A stretch of DNA of 10,612 nucleotides from contig USCL01000120.1 in NCBI GenBank assembly GCA_900553145.1, positions 1-10,612 of the forward strand, read 5' to 3'. Of the stretch, positions 1-5,721 are shown in pieces (position 1 is the first letter of the stretch; each line of letters opens with the position of its first letter). This DNA is from an uncultured Desulfovibrio sp. Its GTDB lineage: Bacteria; Desulfobacterota; Desulfovibrionia; Desulfovibrionales; Desulfovibrionaceae. The translations under genes were made by a program, and so were the position numbers. Under the pieces are notes generated by a model, which was given only the letters and a program-made list of their open reading frames with translations, had not been told where the DNA came from and ran no database searches.

Positions 1-672
1 CTGGCGGACGAACTCCACGGCAAAGCGGAACACGCCGTACAGCACCGCGAACAGGCCGGAAACGCGCCCGGTGGGACGGATCTTGGACGAATAGATCCAC
101 AGGACAACGAACATGGCCAGCCCTTCAAGCCCGGCCTCGTACAGCTGCGAAGGGTGACGCGGCAGCGGCCCGCCCGTGGGGAACACCATTCCGAAAGGCC
201 CGTCCGTAACCCCGCCCCACAGTTCGCCGTTGATGAAGTTCCCGATGCGCCCGAAGAACAGGCCCGGCGGAACCAGCGGGGCCACGAAGTCCACCACGTC
301 CATGAATCGTTTCTTGTTGCGGCGGCTCCACCACCACCCCATCAGCAACACGCCAATCAGGCCGCCGTGGAAGGACATGCCGCCGTTCCAGATCTTGAAA
401 ATCTCGGACGGCTGATCGAGATACACGGGCAAATCGTAAAACAGCACATAGCCAAGGCGTCCGCCCGCCACCACGCCGAGCATGATCCACGTCAGCAGAT
501 CGTCGACCTTCTGCCCGCTCCAGCCCGCCGCGATCCATGCCGGGCGGGACGCGCGCCAGCGCGCCAAGCCCCATCCGGCCAGAAAGGCGAACAGGTACAT
601 GAGCCCGTACCAGTGGACCTGCACGGGGCCGAGCGTCAGGGCGACCGGGCTGATGTTCGGATACGCCAGCAT
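1..672 (-). CDS. lgt: Prolipoprotein diacylglyceryl transferase, C-terminus cut by window edge
   Basis: Lgt is an inner-membrane enzyme. It moves a diacylglyceryl group from phosphatidylglycerol onto the lipobox cysteine of prolipoproteins, the first step of lipoprotein maturation. The visible 224 residues begin MLAYPNISPVALTLGPVQVH and show several hydrophobic membrane segments. Family signatures present are HGG at 102-104 (in SFHGGLIG) and the Lgt motif GRIGNFINGE at 141-150, with R142, N145, N148 and E150. Lgt proteins are usually about 260-290 residues, so roughly the last 35-65 are missing to the left of the window. The ATG at 672-670 was chosen because it sits two bases after the stop of the upstream gene (TGA-TC-ATG) and the protein aligns from there; a purine-rich GGGGAACGGGG stretch lies just before it. 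It is third in the hisC > cmk-moaC > lgt operon and probably translationally coupled. Identity is secure. Confidence 0.96.
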   Translation of the reverse strand, partial: MLAYPNISPVALTLGPVQVHWYGLMYLFAFLAGWGLARWRASRPAWIAAGWSGQKVDDLLTWIMLGVVAGGRLGYVLFYDLPVYLDQPSEIFKIWNGGMSFHGGLIGVLLMGWWWSRRNKKRFMDVVDFVAPLVPPGLFFGRIGNFINGELWGGVTDGPFGMVFPTGGPLPRHPSQLYEAGLEGLAMFVVLWIYSSKIRPTGRVSGLFAVLYGVFRFAVEFVRQ

Positions 673-674
673 GA

Positions 675-1916
675 TCAGCCCCGTTCCCCGGAGGCGCGGC
701 GCTCGAACGTGCCGGTACGCCCTCCGGATTTGTGCACAAGCCGCACGTCGCGGATCACCATGTCCTTCTGGACGGCCTTGCACATGTCGTAAACGGTCGC
801 CGCCGCGACCTGCGCGGCGATGATGGCTTCCATCTCCACGCCCGTGCGGTCACTCGTCCGGGCTTCGGACTCGATGAGCACGGCGGGCGGCTCGTCCTGA
901 ATCTCAAAACGCACGTCCACAAAACTCAGCGGCACGGGATGGCACAGCGGGATGAGCTCGGCTGTCCGCTTCGCCGCCATGATCCCGGCGACCTGCGCCG
1001 TGACCAGCACGTCGCCCTTGGGCAGGGCGCGCTCCTTGAGCAGACCGAGGGTATGGGCGTTCATCTCCACCGCGCCGCGCACGACGGCGACGCGCCTGGT
1101 GACATCTTTATCGCCCACGTCCACCATGCCGATGGAGCCGTCCCCGGCCATATGGGAAAACGCGGCGGCGCGCGCCCCGGAGACACCGTTCCCGGAAGCG
1201 CCGTTTTCGGCGGCGGCTTTCGGGCAGTAGCGCACTTCCCGCACGATGCGCTCCGAAGGGGCGGCGACCGTATCCGTCAGCACCTTCAGGACGCCGTCGA
1301 TATCGAGATCCGACGTATCGACGATCAGCGCGTCGGCGGCGGGCTTGAGGGGCGCGACGGCGCGGTTGCGATCCATGTCGTCGCGCTGGCGGATCATTTC
1401 GGTGATCTGCGCGAGATCGGCTGGCTCGCCCTTGGCCCGCAACTCCTCAAAGCGGCGCATGCCGCGCACTTCCGGCCGCGCATCGAGGAAGAACTTGAAC
1501 CGCGCCGTGGGGAACACCACGGTCCCCATGTCGCGGCCTTCGGCGACCAGCCCGGACTCGCCGAGCGACCGCTGCGCCTCTTTCAGATAGTCGCGGACCA
1601 CCGTGGACGTGGCGAGGCGGGAGGCGAGCCGCCCGACCTCTTCCGTGCGGATTTCGCGGCCCACCGCCACGCCGTTGCACAGCAGCACGGAGTTTTCCCC
1701 GCCGCCCTGCAGCTTGAACCGGAAAGCGTTGCAGCGCGACCGCAGCTCGTCTTCCGGCAGCCGTTCCGCGCCCGGCCCAAGGCGCAGGGCTATGGTACGG
1801 AACATCGCCCCGGTATCCAGATAAGGAATCCCCAGAATGGTGGCGAGGCGTTTGGCGAGCGTGGACTTGCCGACCCCGGCGGGGCCGTCCAATGTGATGA
1901 TAGGCAGACACTTCAT
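675..1916 (-). CDS. Fused CMP kinase - cyclic pyranopterin monophosphate synthase (Cmk-MoaC)
   Basis: One 413-residue frame carries two complete enzymes. Residues 1-219 are cytidylate kinase, (d)CMP + ATP to (d)CDP. It has the P-loop GPAGVGKST at 11-19, YLDTGAMFR at 32-40, EGRDMGTVVFP near 126-136 and the lid segment RQRDDMDRNRAVAPL near 176-190. Residues about 253-413 are MoaC, which converts the GTP-derived 3',8-cyclo intermediate to cyclic pyranopterin monophosphate. Family catalytic residues are present: K300 (PKGDV), H326 (LCHP), D377 and K380 (YDMCKAVQKDM). The joining segment, about 220-252, is rich in Gly, Ala and Asn. In bases 1141-1260 no stop triplet occurs in any minus-strand frame, and the internal ATG at 1151-1149 has no purine-rich ribosome site. 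The ATG at 1916 follows the hisC stop by two bases. A GTG at 1934 inside hisC would add six residues and is less likely. Fusion is seen directly; whether the protein is processed is unknown. Confidence 0.93.
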   Translation of the reverse strand: MKCLPIITLDGPAGVGKSTLAKRLATILGIPYLDTGAMFRTIALRLGPGAERLPEDELRSRCNAFRFKLQGGGENSVLLCNGVAVGREIRTEEVGRLASRLATSTVVRDYLKEAQRSLGESGLVAEGRDMGTVVFPTARFKFFLDARPEVRGMRRFEELRAKGEPADLAQITEMIRQRDDMDRNRAVAPLKPAADALIVDTSDLDIDGVLKVLTDTVAAPSERIVREVRYCPKAAAENGASGNGVSGARAAAFSHMAGDGSIGMVDVGDKDVTRRVAVVRGAVEMNAHTLGLLKERALPKGDVLVTAQVAGIMAAKRTAELIPLCHPVPLSFVDVRFEIQDEPPAVLIESEARTSDRTGVEMEAIIAAQVAAATVYDMCKAVQKDMVIRDVRLVHKSGGRTGTFERRASGERG

Positions 1917-1918
1917 GA

Positions 1919-3022
1919 TTACAGCAGTTCCCACATTGCGTTGATAAGCATACTGTTTTCTTCCGCCGTCCCCACGGAGACGCGGAGATTGCGGGGCAGG
2001 CCGTAGCTGGCCAGCGGACGCAGGATGATCCCGCGCCGCAGCAGATCTTCAAACAGGGAGGCGGCGTCCGGGCCGCCCTCCGGAAGCTCGAACATGAGGA
2101 AATTGGACTGTGAAGGGAAAACGCGGCACCCGAGCTTCGTCAGCCCGGCGGTGAGCCATGCGCGGCCCTCGCGGACCACCCGCACGGTCTCGTCGTGGAA
2201 CGCCACATCCTGCAGCGCGGCGATCCCGGCCTCCTCGGCCATCAGGTTCACGGAGAAAGGCAGGCGCACCCGCCAGTAATGGTCGGCCAGCTCCTCCGGC
2301 ACGATGGCGTAACCGAGGCGGAGCCCTGCCATGCCGAAGCTCTTGGAAAACGTGCGCGAAATGATCACGTTGGGAAATTCGTCCAGACGCTTCGCCAGCG
2401 AGTAGTCCGCTTCGTCGTCGGTGAAATCCATATAGGCCTCATCCAGCACGAGCAGGCAGGTTTCAGGCAAGGACCTCGCCAGCCTTTCAAGCTCCGCCAC
2501 CGGAGGCGTATACCCGGACGGGTTGTCCGGCGTGGTGACGAACACGAGCGACGTCTTGTCGTCCACCAGCTTGAGCAGGCCGTCCCACGGGAACGAGAAG
2601 TCGGCGTTCACCGGAGTCTGGCGCAGCTCCACGCCGCACAGGGCCGCCTGCGTCGTATAGATGCCGAAACAGGGCATGAAAGCGACCGCATTGTTCACGC
2701 CCGGCTCGGCGCAGATACGGAACAGCAAGTCGATGACCTCGTCGGAGCCGTCGCCCACGATGATACGGGAAGGCGACACGCCGTGATGGGCGGCGATGGC
2801 CTTCACAAGGCGGGGGTTCCCGGCCTGCGGGTAACGGAACGCCAACCCGGCATGCGTTTCCAACGTATGCTGGACCAGCGGGGAGGTTCCGAGGGGGTTT
2901 TCATTGCTGGCGAGCTTGATGACCCGTTCGATGCCGTACTTCTCGCGGATCTCGTCGATGGAGAGCCCGGCCGTGTAGGGCTTGAAGCCCCGGACCAGTG
3001 AACGCATGGGGATGGGAGACAT
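1919..3022 (-). CDS. hisC: Histidinol-phosphate aminotransferase
   Basis: HisC is a PLP-dependent class I/II aminotransferase. It exchanges imidazole-acetol phosphate and glutamate for histidinol phosphate and 2-oxoglutarate in histidine synthesis. The 367-residue protein has the family's usual length. It shows IKLASNENPLG at 35-45, NPSG at 167-170, DEAY at 194-197, the Schiff-base lysine K227 in SRTFSKSFGMAGLRLGYA, and a substrate-carboxylate arginine at about R347 in NLRVSVGT. The ATG at 3022 is preceded by AGAAGGAA at good spacing. The frame stays open further upstream (to 3148), but that extension is basic, unlike the family, and reaches the next gene. It is first in the operon with cmk-moaC and lgt and is not next to other his genes here. 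The 122-base gap upstream has a TTGACG but no convincing -10, so I do not call a promoter. Some relatives act on aromatic amino acids; HisC fits best. Confidence 0.95.
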   Translation of the reverse strand: MSPIPMRSLVRGFKPYTAGLSIDEIREKYGIERVIKLASNENPLGTSPLVQHTLETHAGLAFRYPQAGNPRLVKAIAAHHGVSPSRIIVGDGSDEVIDLLFRICAEPGVNNAVAFMPCFGIYTTQAALCGVELRQTPVNADFSFPWDGLLKLVDDKTSLVFVTTPDNPSGYTPPVAELERLARSLPETCLLVLDEAYMDFTDDEADYSLAKRLDEFPNVIISRTFSKSFGMAGLRLGYAIVPEELADHYWRVRLPFSVNLMAEEAGIAALQDVAFHDETVRVVREGRAWLTAGLTKLGCRVFPSQSNFLMFELPEGGPDAASLFEDLLRRGIILRPLASYGLPRNLRVSVGTAEENSMLINAMWELL

Positions 3023-3144
3023 GGCAAGTTCCTTCTCTGGTTGTAAAGTCCGGAGTTTCCTTTTTTCCGCCCGCATCGTCAAGGGCGAAGCCCGTTGGGG
3101 AAGGGAACGTTTCCGGACAAGAAGTCCCCTCCCGAGACGAAGCC

Positions 3145-3567
3145 TCATTCGGGGGCAGCAAGGAGAAGGGCTTGGGCGCGCGTCGCTTCGGCGGCGAACA
3201 GTGAGGCTTCAACCCGATCGTAGGTGCCGCCCAGCTTCTGGCTCAGGAACCCCGCCGTGGCGTCACGATAGCGCAGCCACGCCCGTTCCGCCTCGCGCAG
3301 CTTGCCGACGTACGCCGCGCAGGCCTCATCCGTGTCGTAAGGGCACTGCTTCATGATACGCTGGTAGTTTTCGTTCAGGATGACATCCCAGTAGCAGAAA
3401 GCCTCGTCCGCGCATTCCACGTAATCGCTGGTGGTCTGGGCCTTGTCCATGCACTGGCCGTACCCCGGCGCGAGTTCCTCTTCCGCCGCGCCTTCCGCCG
3501 CGCCGGTTCCACAGACGCAAAACACCGCCAGCAGCGCCAACAGCAAAGATACGCTCCGCGTGCCCAT
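3145..3567 (-). CDS. Small secreted LprI-like (DUF1311) protein
   Basis: This 140-residue protein has a clear Sec signal peptide: MGTRSVSLL, then a run of Leu/Ala/Val, then a GTGAAEGAAEE cleavage region. No proper lipobox precedes C17 or C19, so it is probably soluble in the periplasm. The mature part resembles the LprI N-terminal/DUF1311 family. It has spaced cysteines at 39, 52, 58, 75 and 83, the pattern FCYWDVILNENYQRI at 57-71, and REAERAWLRYRDATAGF at 91-107. Some members of this family inhibit host lysozyme (M. tuberculosis LprI), but most are uncharacterised, so the role here is open. The ATG at 3567 follows AGGGTGGAACGG, a fair ribosome site. It lies 122 bases upstream of hisC on the same strand and may be its own transcript. 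Family assignment is good; function is uncertain. Confidence 0.82.
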   Translation of the reverse strand: MGTRSVSLLLALLAVFCVCGTGAAEGAAEEELAPGYGQCMDKAQTTSDYVECADEAFCYWDVILNENYQRIMKQCPYDTDEACAAYVGKLREAERAWLRYRDATAGFLSQKLGGTYDRVEASLFAAEATRAQALLLAAPE

Positions 3568-3725
3568 ACCGTTCCACCCTGTCCTTTTCCCCCGGACGTT
3601 TCCCCATCCTTTCAGCGGCGCCGCGGCAGGATCGGCCCGCCGCGTGACCGGCGCCCTTCTGGCAAGGCATCCCGCAGCCGCCGCTCACCGCAAGGCGCGG
3701 GACGGCGTGGCCCGCAAAGGCCACG

Positions 3726-3766
3726 AAAAAAGGCATGTGCCCGGTGTACCGTGTACATACCTTTTT
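3726..3766. terminator. Likely bidirectional intrinsic terminator
   Basis: The outer arms AAAAAGG (3727-3733) and CCTTTTT (3760-3766) pair exactly. ATGT (3735-3738) pairs with ACAT (3755-3758) after a C/A mismatch, and an inner CGGT-GT-ACCG lies at the tip. Transcripts on the plus strand end in CCTTTTT and those on the minus strand in CCTTTTTT, so it could stop both. The loop is less GC-rich than usual and the inner part is also a near-palindrome around GTAC. A binding site for a regulator is therefore an alternative. Confidence 0.5.
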
Positions 3767-3783
3767 CCCATCCGAATGGAAAT

Positions 3784-3828
3784 CAGGGCGTTCCCTTCCG
3801 CTGACGTCCGGCGTGGAAAAACGCCCTG
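3784..3828. repeat. Perfect 9-bp inverted repeat
   Basis: CAGGGCGTT (3784-3792) and AACGCCCTG (3820-3828) are exact complements separated by 27 bases. TTCC and GGAA inside the loop can extend the pairing. No T-tract follows on either strand, so it does not look like a terminator. It sits between two terminator-like hairpins, and its role is unknown. Confidence 0.5.
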
Positions 3829-3844
3829 CCCGGAAAGAGGTAGC

Positions 3845-3876
3845 AAAAAACCGGGAATGGCCAGCATTCCCGGTTT
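3845..3876 (-). terminator. Intrinsic terminator, minus strand (end of hsp20 transcript)
   Basis: AAACCGGGAATG (3848-3859 on plus) pairs with CATTCCCGGTTT (3865-3876), a perfect 12-bp stem with loop GCCAG. Read on the minus strand it ends in six T (3850-3845). It lies about 200 bases past the hsp20 stop and is the first good terminator for that gene. On the plus strand only three T follow, so it is mainly one-way. Confidence 0.82.
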
Positions 3877-3935
3877 CCGCAAGAGCCCCGGCGGAGGAAC
3901 GCAAGGGCAAGGTGAACCGTGACATGACATCGTGG

Positions 3936-3988
3936 GCCGTTTTGCGTCCGGACGGCTCATGCCGGGGCGCAAAATCCGGAAAAACGGC
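3936..3988. repeat. Inverted repeat with two alternative foldings
   Basis: Fold A pairs GCCGTTTT (3936-3943) with AAAACGGC (3981-3988) and TCCGGA (3947-3952) with TCCGGA (3975-3980), leaving a three-base bulge. Fold B pairs TTTTGCG (3940-3946) with CGCAAAA (3968-3974) and CCGG with CCGG. The two folds exclude each other. No T-tract follows on either strand. It is in the 3' region of the hsp20 transcript and could affect its stability; this is inference. Confidence 0.45.
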
Positions 3989-4078
3989 TCCTATGCCTCC
4001 TCACGCTGTCTCTCAGAATATGGAAGGCCGGGCGGGGGGAAAGCCCCTGAAGAAGGCCCTCCCCCTCACGCGCACCGG

Positions 4079-4642
4079 TTATTCGCCTTTCACGACTTCA
4101 ATCTTGCGTGCGGCAGGTTTTTCGGGTTCCTTGCGGGGAATCTCGATGCACAGGACGCCGTCCTTGTGGGTCGCGGAAATCTTGTCGACTTCCGCATCCT
4201 CGGGCAGGGAGAGCACGCGGCGGAAAGAGCCGTACGAGCGTTCCATCCGGTAATAGCCCTTCTTTTCGTCCTTGTCCTCGGTTTCGTTTTTCTTTTCGCC
4301 CTCGACAACCAGCATGTTGTCGCGGACTTCGATGTTGACCTGATCCTGCGCGACGCCGGGAAGTTCGACGGTGGCCTTATACGCCGCATCCGTAACGGAC
4401 AAATCCATATGGGGGATCAGCATGTCGGGGGCGCTGTCGGCGGCGGCACGGGGAGCCACGCCGGAGAAAGCCCTCCACGGCGAGAAGAACCCGCCGAAAA
4501 AGTCGCCGAAAAGCCTGTCGATTTCATTGTGCAGCTGATCCACCGGGGTATAGCCCTGCGGGGCGGGGGCGGCTGTGCGGTGAGCAGGGGCGGAAGTGGC
4601 GCCATGACCGCAACACGAACCAGCATTACGAGTAGTTTCCAT
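4079..4642 (-). CDS. Hsp20 family small heat-shock protein
   Basis: This is a 187-residue ATP-independent holdase chaperone of the alpha-crystallin family, expected to form cytoplasmic oligomers that bind unfolding proteins. The alpha-crystallin domain spans about 77-172: MDLSVTDAAYKATVELPGV at 79-97, IEVRDNMLVVEGEKK at 104-118, a charged loop, RSYGSFRRVLSLPEDA at 135-150, and the family signature GVLCIEIPR at 162-170. The tail (171-187) carries alternating Lys/Glu and an IEV motif. The N-terminal arm (1-76) is rich in Ala, Pro and Phe and contains an odd Cys10-Cys11 pair followed by Gly-His. The ATG at 4642 has a perfect AGGAGG eight bases upstream; the longer frame to 4705 would run through that site and the -10 region. 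It is transcribed divergently from the riboflavin operon. The upstream region shows no CIRCE or clear sigma32 site. Confidence 0.95.
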   Translation of the reverse strand: METTRNAGSCCGHGATSAPAHRTAAPAPQGYTPVDQLHNEIDRLFGDFFGGFFSPWRAFSGVAPRAAADSAPDMLIPHMDLSVTDAAYKATVELPGVAQDQVNIEVRDNMLVVEGEKKNETEDKDEKKGYYRMERSYGSFRRVLSLPEDAEVDKISATHKDGVLCIEIPRKEPEKPAARKIEVVKGE

Positions 4643-4675
4643 AACAACAACCTCCTGTGGATAACTTTTATAACC

Positions 4676-4705
4676 AATAGATAATACGGCATTCATGAGT
4701 GTCAA
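4676..4705 (-). promoter_or_regulatory. Sigma70-type promoter of hsp20
   Basis: Read on the minus strand: TTGACA (4705-4700), an 18-base spacer, then TCTATT (4681-4676). The -35 is perfect; the -10 matches 4 of 6. It lies 34 bases upstream of the start codon with AGGAGG in between. An alternative -10, TATTAT, is too close to the -35. Nearby CAATTCC occurs twice (4703-4709 and 4728-4734), a possible regulator site. Confidence 0.55.
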
Positions 4706-4772
4706 TTCCTGTGCATAAAAATAATGCCAATTCCGGAAACCCTCTTATGGCCCCGCCCGCCGCCGAAGGCGA

Positions 4773-4801
4773 TTGACAGGGCCGGGCGACCTGCCTACAC
4801 T
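4773..4801 (+). promoter_or_regulatory. Sigma70 promoter of the riboswitch-ribB operon
   Basis: TTGACA (4773-4778), a 17-base spacer and TACACT (4796-4801) make a near-consensus housekeeping promoter. The expected start of transcription, around 4808, coincides with the first bases of the riboswitch P1 stem, which supports the call. Confidence 0.85.
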
Positions 4802-4808
4802 CCGCTTA

Positions 4809-4947
4809 TTCTCAGGGCGGGGTGAAAGTCCCCACCGGCGGTATTCCCCCTATCCGGGGGGAGAGCCCGCGAGCGCCCTCCACGTGGAGGGGTCAGCAGA
4901 TCCGGTGAGAGGCCGGAGCCGACGGTAACAGTCCGGATGAAAGAGAA
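4809..4947 (+). promoter_or_regulatory. FMN riboswitch (RFN element)
   Basis: All conserved parts of the FMN aptamer are present in order: AGGGCGGGGTGAAAGTCCCC near 4814, ACCGGCGGTA, a CCCCC-TATCC-GGGGG variable hairpin, GAGCCCGCGAGCGC, a CCCTCC-ACGT-GGAGGG hairpin, GGTCAGCAGATCCGGTGAGA, GCCGACGGTAACAGTCCGGATG and the closing GAAAGAGAA. P1 is TTCTC (4809-4813) with GAGAA (4943-4947). FMN binding in this class shuts down expression of flavin synthesis genes, here ribB and the gene after it. Because no T-tract hairpin follows before ribB, control is probably at translation initiation. Confidence 0.98.
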
Positions 4948-5074
4948 ATGGACAGCCGGCGCGTTTCCCGCGCCGCGAGAGCCTCACCATTCACAGCTCC
5001 CGGGCTGCGGCCTTTCGCCGTGGCGCTCCTGTCTGTCGCCCTGATGCTGCACATCCAACACGTTGGAGATCGTC
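4948..5074 (+). promoter_or_regulatory. Expression platform with ribosome-site hairpin
   Basis: This 127-base leader joins the aptamer to ribB. A perfect 7-bp hairpin, CGGCGCG (4957-4963)/CGCGCCG (4969-4975), follows the aptamer. Just before the start codon, TCCAAC (5054-5059) and GTTGGA (5062-5067) are complementary. The second arm plus the next G is the ribB ribosome site (GGAG, 5065-5068), so this small hairpin would hide it. There is no poly-T, which argues against transcription attenuation. A short frame opening at 4948 continues into ribB out of frame and looks spurious. Confidence 0.6.
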
Positions 5075-5704
5075 ATGAGCCAGCATCAGTTCACCACCAC
5101 CCGCACAGAACGCGTAGAAGCCGCCGTCGCCGCCGTCCGCAAAGGCCGGGGCGTCCTTGTCGTGGACGACGAGGACCGCGAAAACGAAGGCGACATCATC
5201 TTCTCCGCCGCCTCCATCACCCGCGAGCAGATGGCCCTGCTTATCCGCGAATGCAGCGGCATCGTCTGCCTCTGCCTGCCGGAAGACAAAGCCCGCCAGC
5301 TCGACCTGCCCCAGATGGTCGCGGACAACACCTGCAAAAACCGCACGGCCTTCACCATCTCCATCGAGGCCGCCGAAGGCGTCACTACCGGCGTCTCCGC
5401 AGCCGACCGGGTGAAGACCATCCGCACCGCCATCGCCGACGGTGCCGCCCCCGGCGATTTGCACCACCCCGGCCACGTGTTCCCCCTGTGCGCGAGGCCC
5501 GGAGGCGTGCGCGAACGCGCCGGGCACACTGAAGCCAGCGTCGACCTCATGCGCCTTGCGGGGCTGCCGCCTTACGGCGTCCTGTGCGAGCTCACCAACC
5601 CCGACGGCACCATGGCCCGGCTTCCCGAGATCATGGCCTTCTCCCGGTTGCACGATATGCCCGTCCTTCAGGTACGGGATTTGATCGAGCACATGGAACA
5701 CTAA
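5075..5704 (+). CDS. ribB: 3,4-dihydroxy-2-butanone 4-phosphate synthase
   Basis: RibB converts ribulose 5-phosphate to 3,4-dihydroxy-2-butanone 4-phosphate plus formate, feeding the four-carbon unit into riboflavin. The 209-residue protein matches a stand-alone RibB (E. coli enzyme about 217), with no GTP cyclohydrolase II domain fused behind it. Motifs are the acidic active-site loop DDEDRENEGD at 31-40, SAADRVKTI near 108-116, HPGHVFPL at 131-138, GHTEASVDL at 150-158, and E172 in LCELTNPDGTMAR. The ATG at 5075 follows TTGGAG with seven bases between; a TTG at 5063 in the same frame is inside the ribosome site and was rejected. It is under the FMN riboswitch and cotranscribed with the following GlcG-like gene 17 bases downstream. 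Confidence 0.97.
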   Translation: MSQHQFTTTRTERVEAAVAAVRKGRGVLVVDDEDRENEGDIIFSAASITREQMALLIRECSGIVCLCLPEDKARQLDLPQMVADNTCKNRTAFTISIEAAEGVTTGVSAADRVKTIRTAIADGAAPGDLHHPGHVFPLCARPGGVRERAGHTEASVDLMRLAGLPPYGVLCELTNPDGTMARLPEIMAFSRLHDMPVLQVRDLIEHMEH

Positions 5705-5721
5705 CCCGAGGAAACGCCCCC

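Larger units (their letters stand above)
3568..4078. other. 511-base non-coding stretch rich in inverted repeats
   Basis: No convincing gene is present. The open frames here are Arg/Pro/Ser-rich shadows without a family likeness. The stretch lies between hsp20 and the LprI-like gene, which run in the same direction. It holds perfect or near-perfect inverted repeats at 3706-3725 (CGTGGCC/GGCCACG, six-base loop), 3726-3766, 3784-3828, 3848-3876 and 3936-3988; the larger ones are listed separately. At least one is a minus-strand terminator that closes the hsp20 transcript. A small RNA between the two T-tracts is possible, but I see no clear promoter for it. Confidence 0.6.

Noticed and set aside
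1149..1151. Internal ATG as the start of a separate moaC
   Set aside because: No purine-rich ribosome site precedes it and the frame is continuous with cmk. Internal initiation is not excluded but is not supported.
1917..1934. GTG start adding six residues to Cmk-MoaC
   Set aside because: It would overlap the end of hisC; the kinase fold begins at the later ATG, and the two-base junction is repeated at lgt.
732..2006. 424-residue plus-strand frame opposite cmk-moaC
   Set aside because: His/Arg/Gly-rich shadow with no family likeness; the minus-strand frame carries two full enzyme domains.
4030..4070. G-run/C-run hairpin after hsp20 as its terminator
   Set aside because: The inner part pairs poorly and no T-tract follows on the minus strand; the stem at 3848-3876 is far better.
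4713..4733. Sigma54-like promoter upstream of hsp20 on the minus strand
   Set aside because: GG and GC elements are 12 bases apart instead of 10.
4948..5532. Plus-strand frame starting right after the riboswitch
   Set aside because: It overlaps ribB in another frame and turns into Arg/His/Pro repeats; no ribosome site. A hydrophobic run near its start is tempting but not enough.
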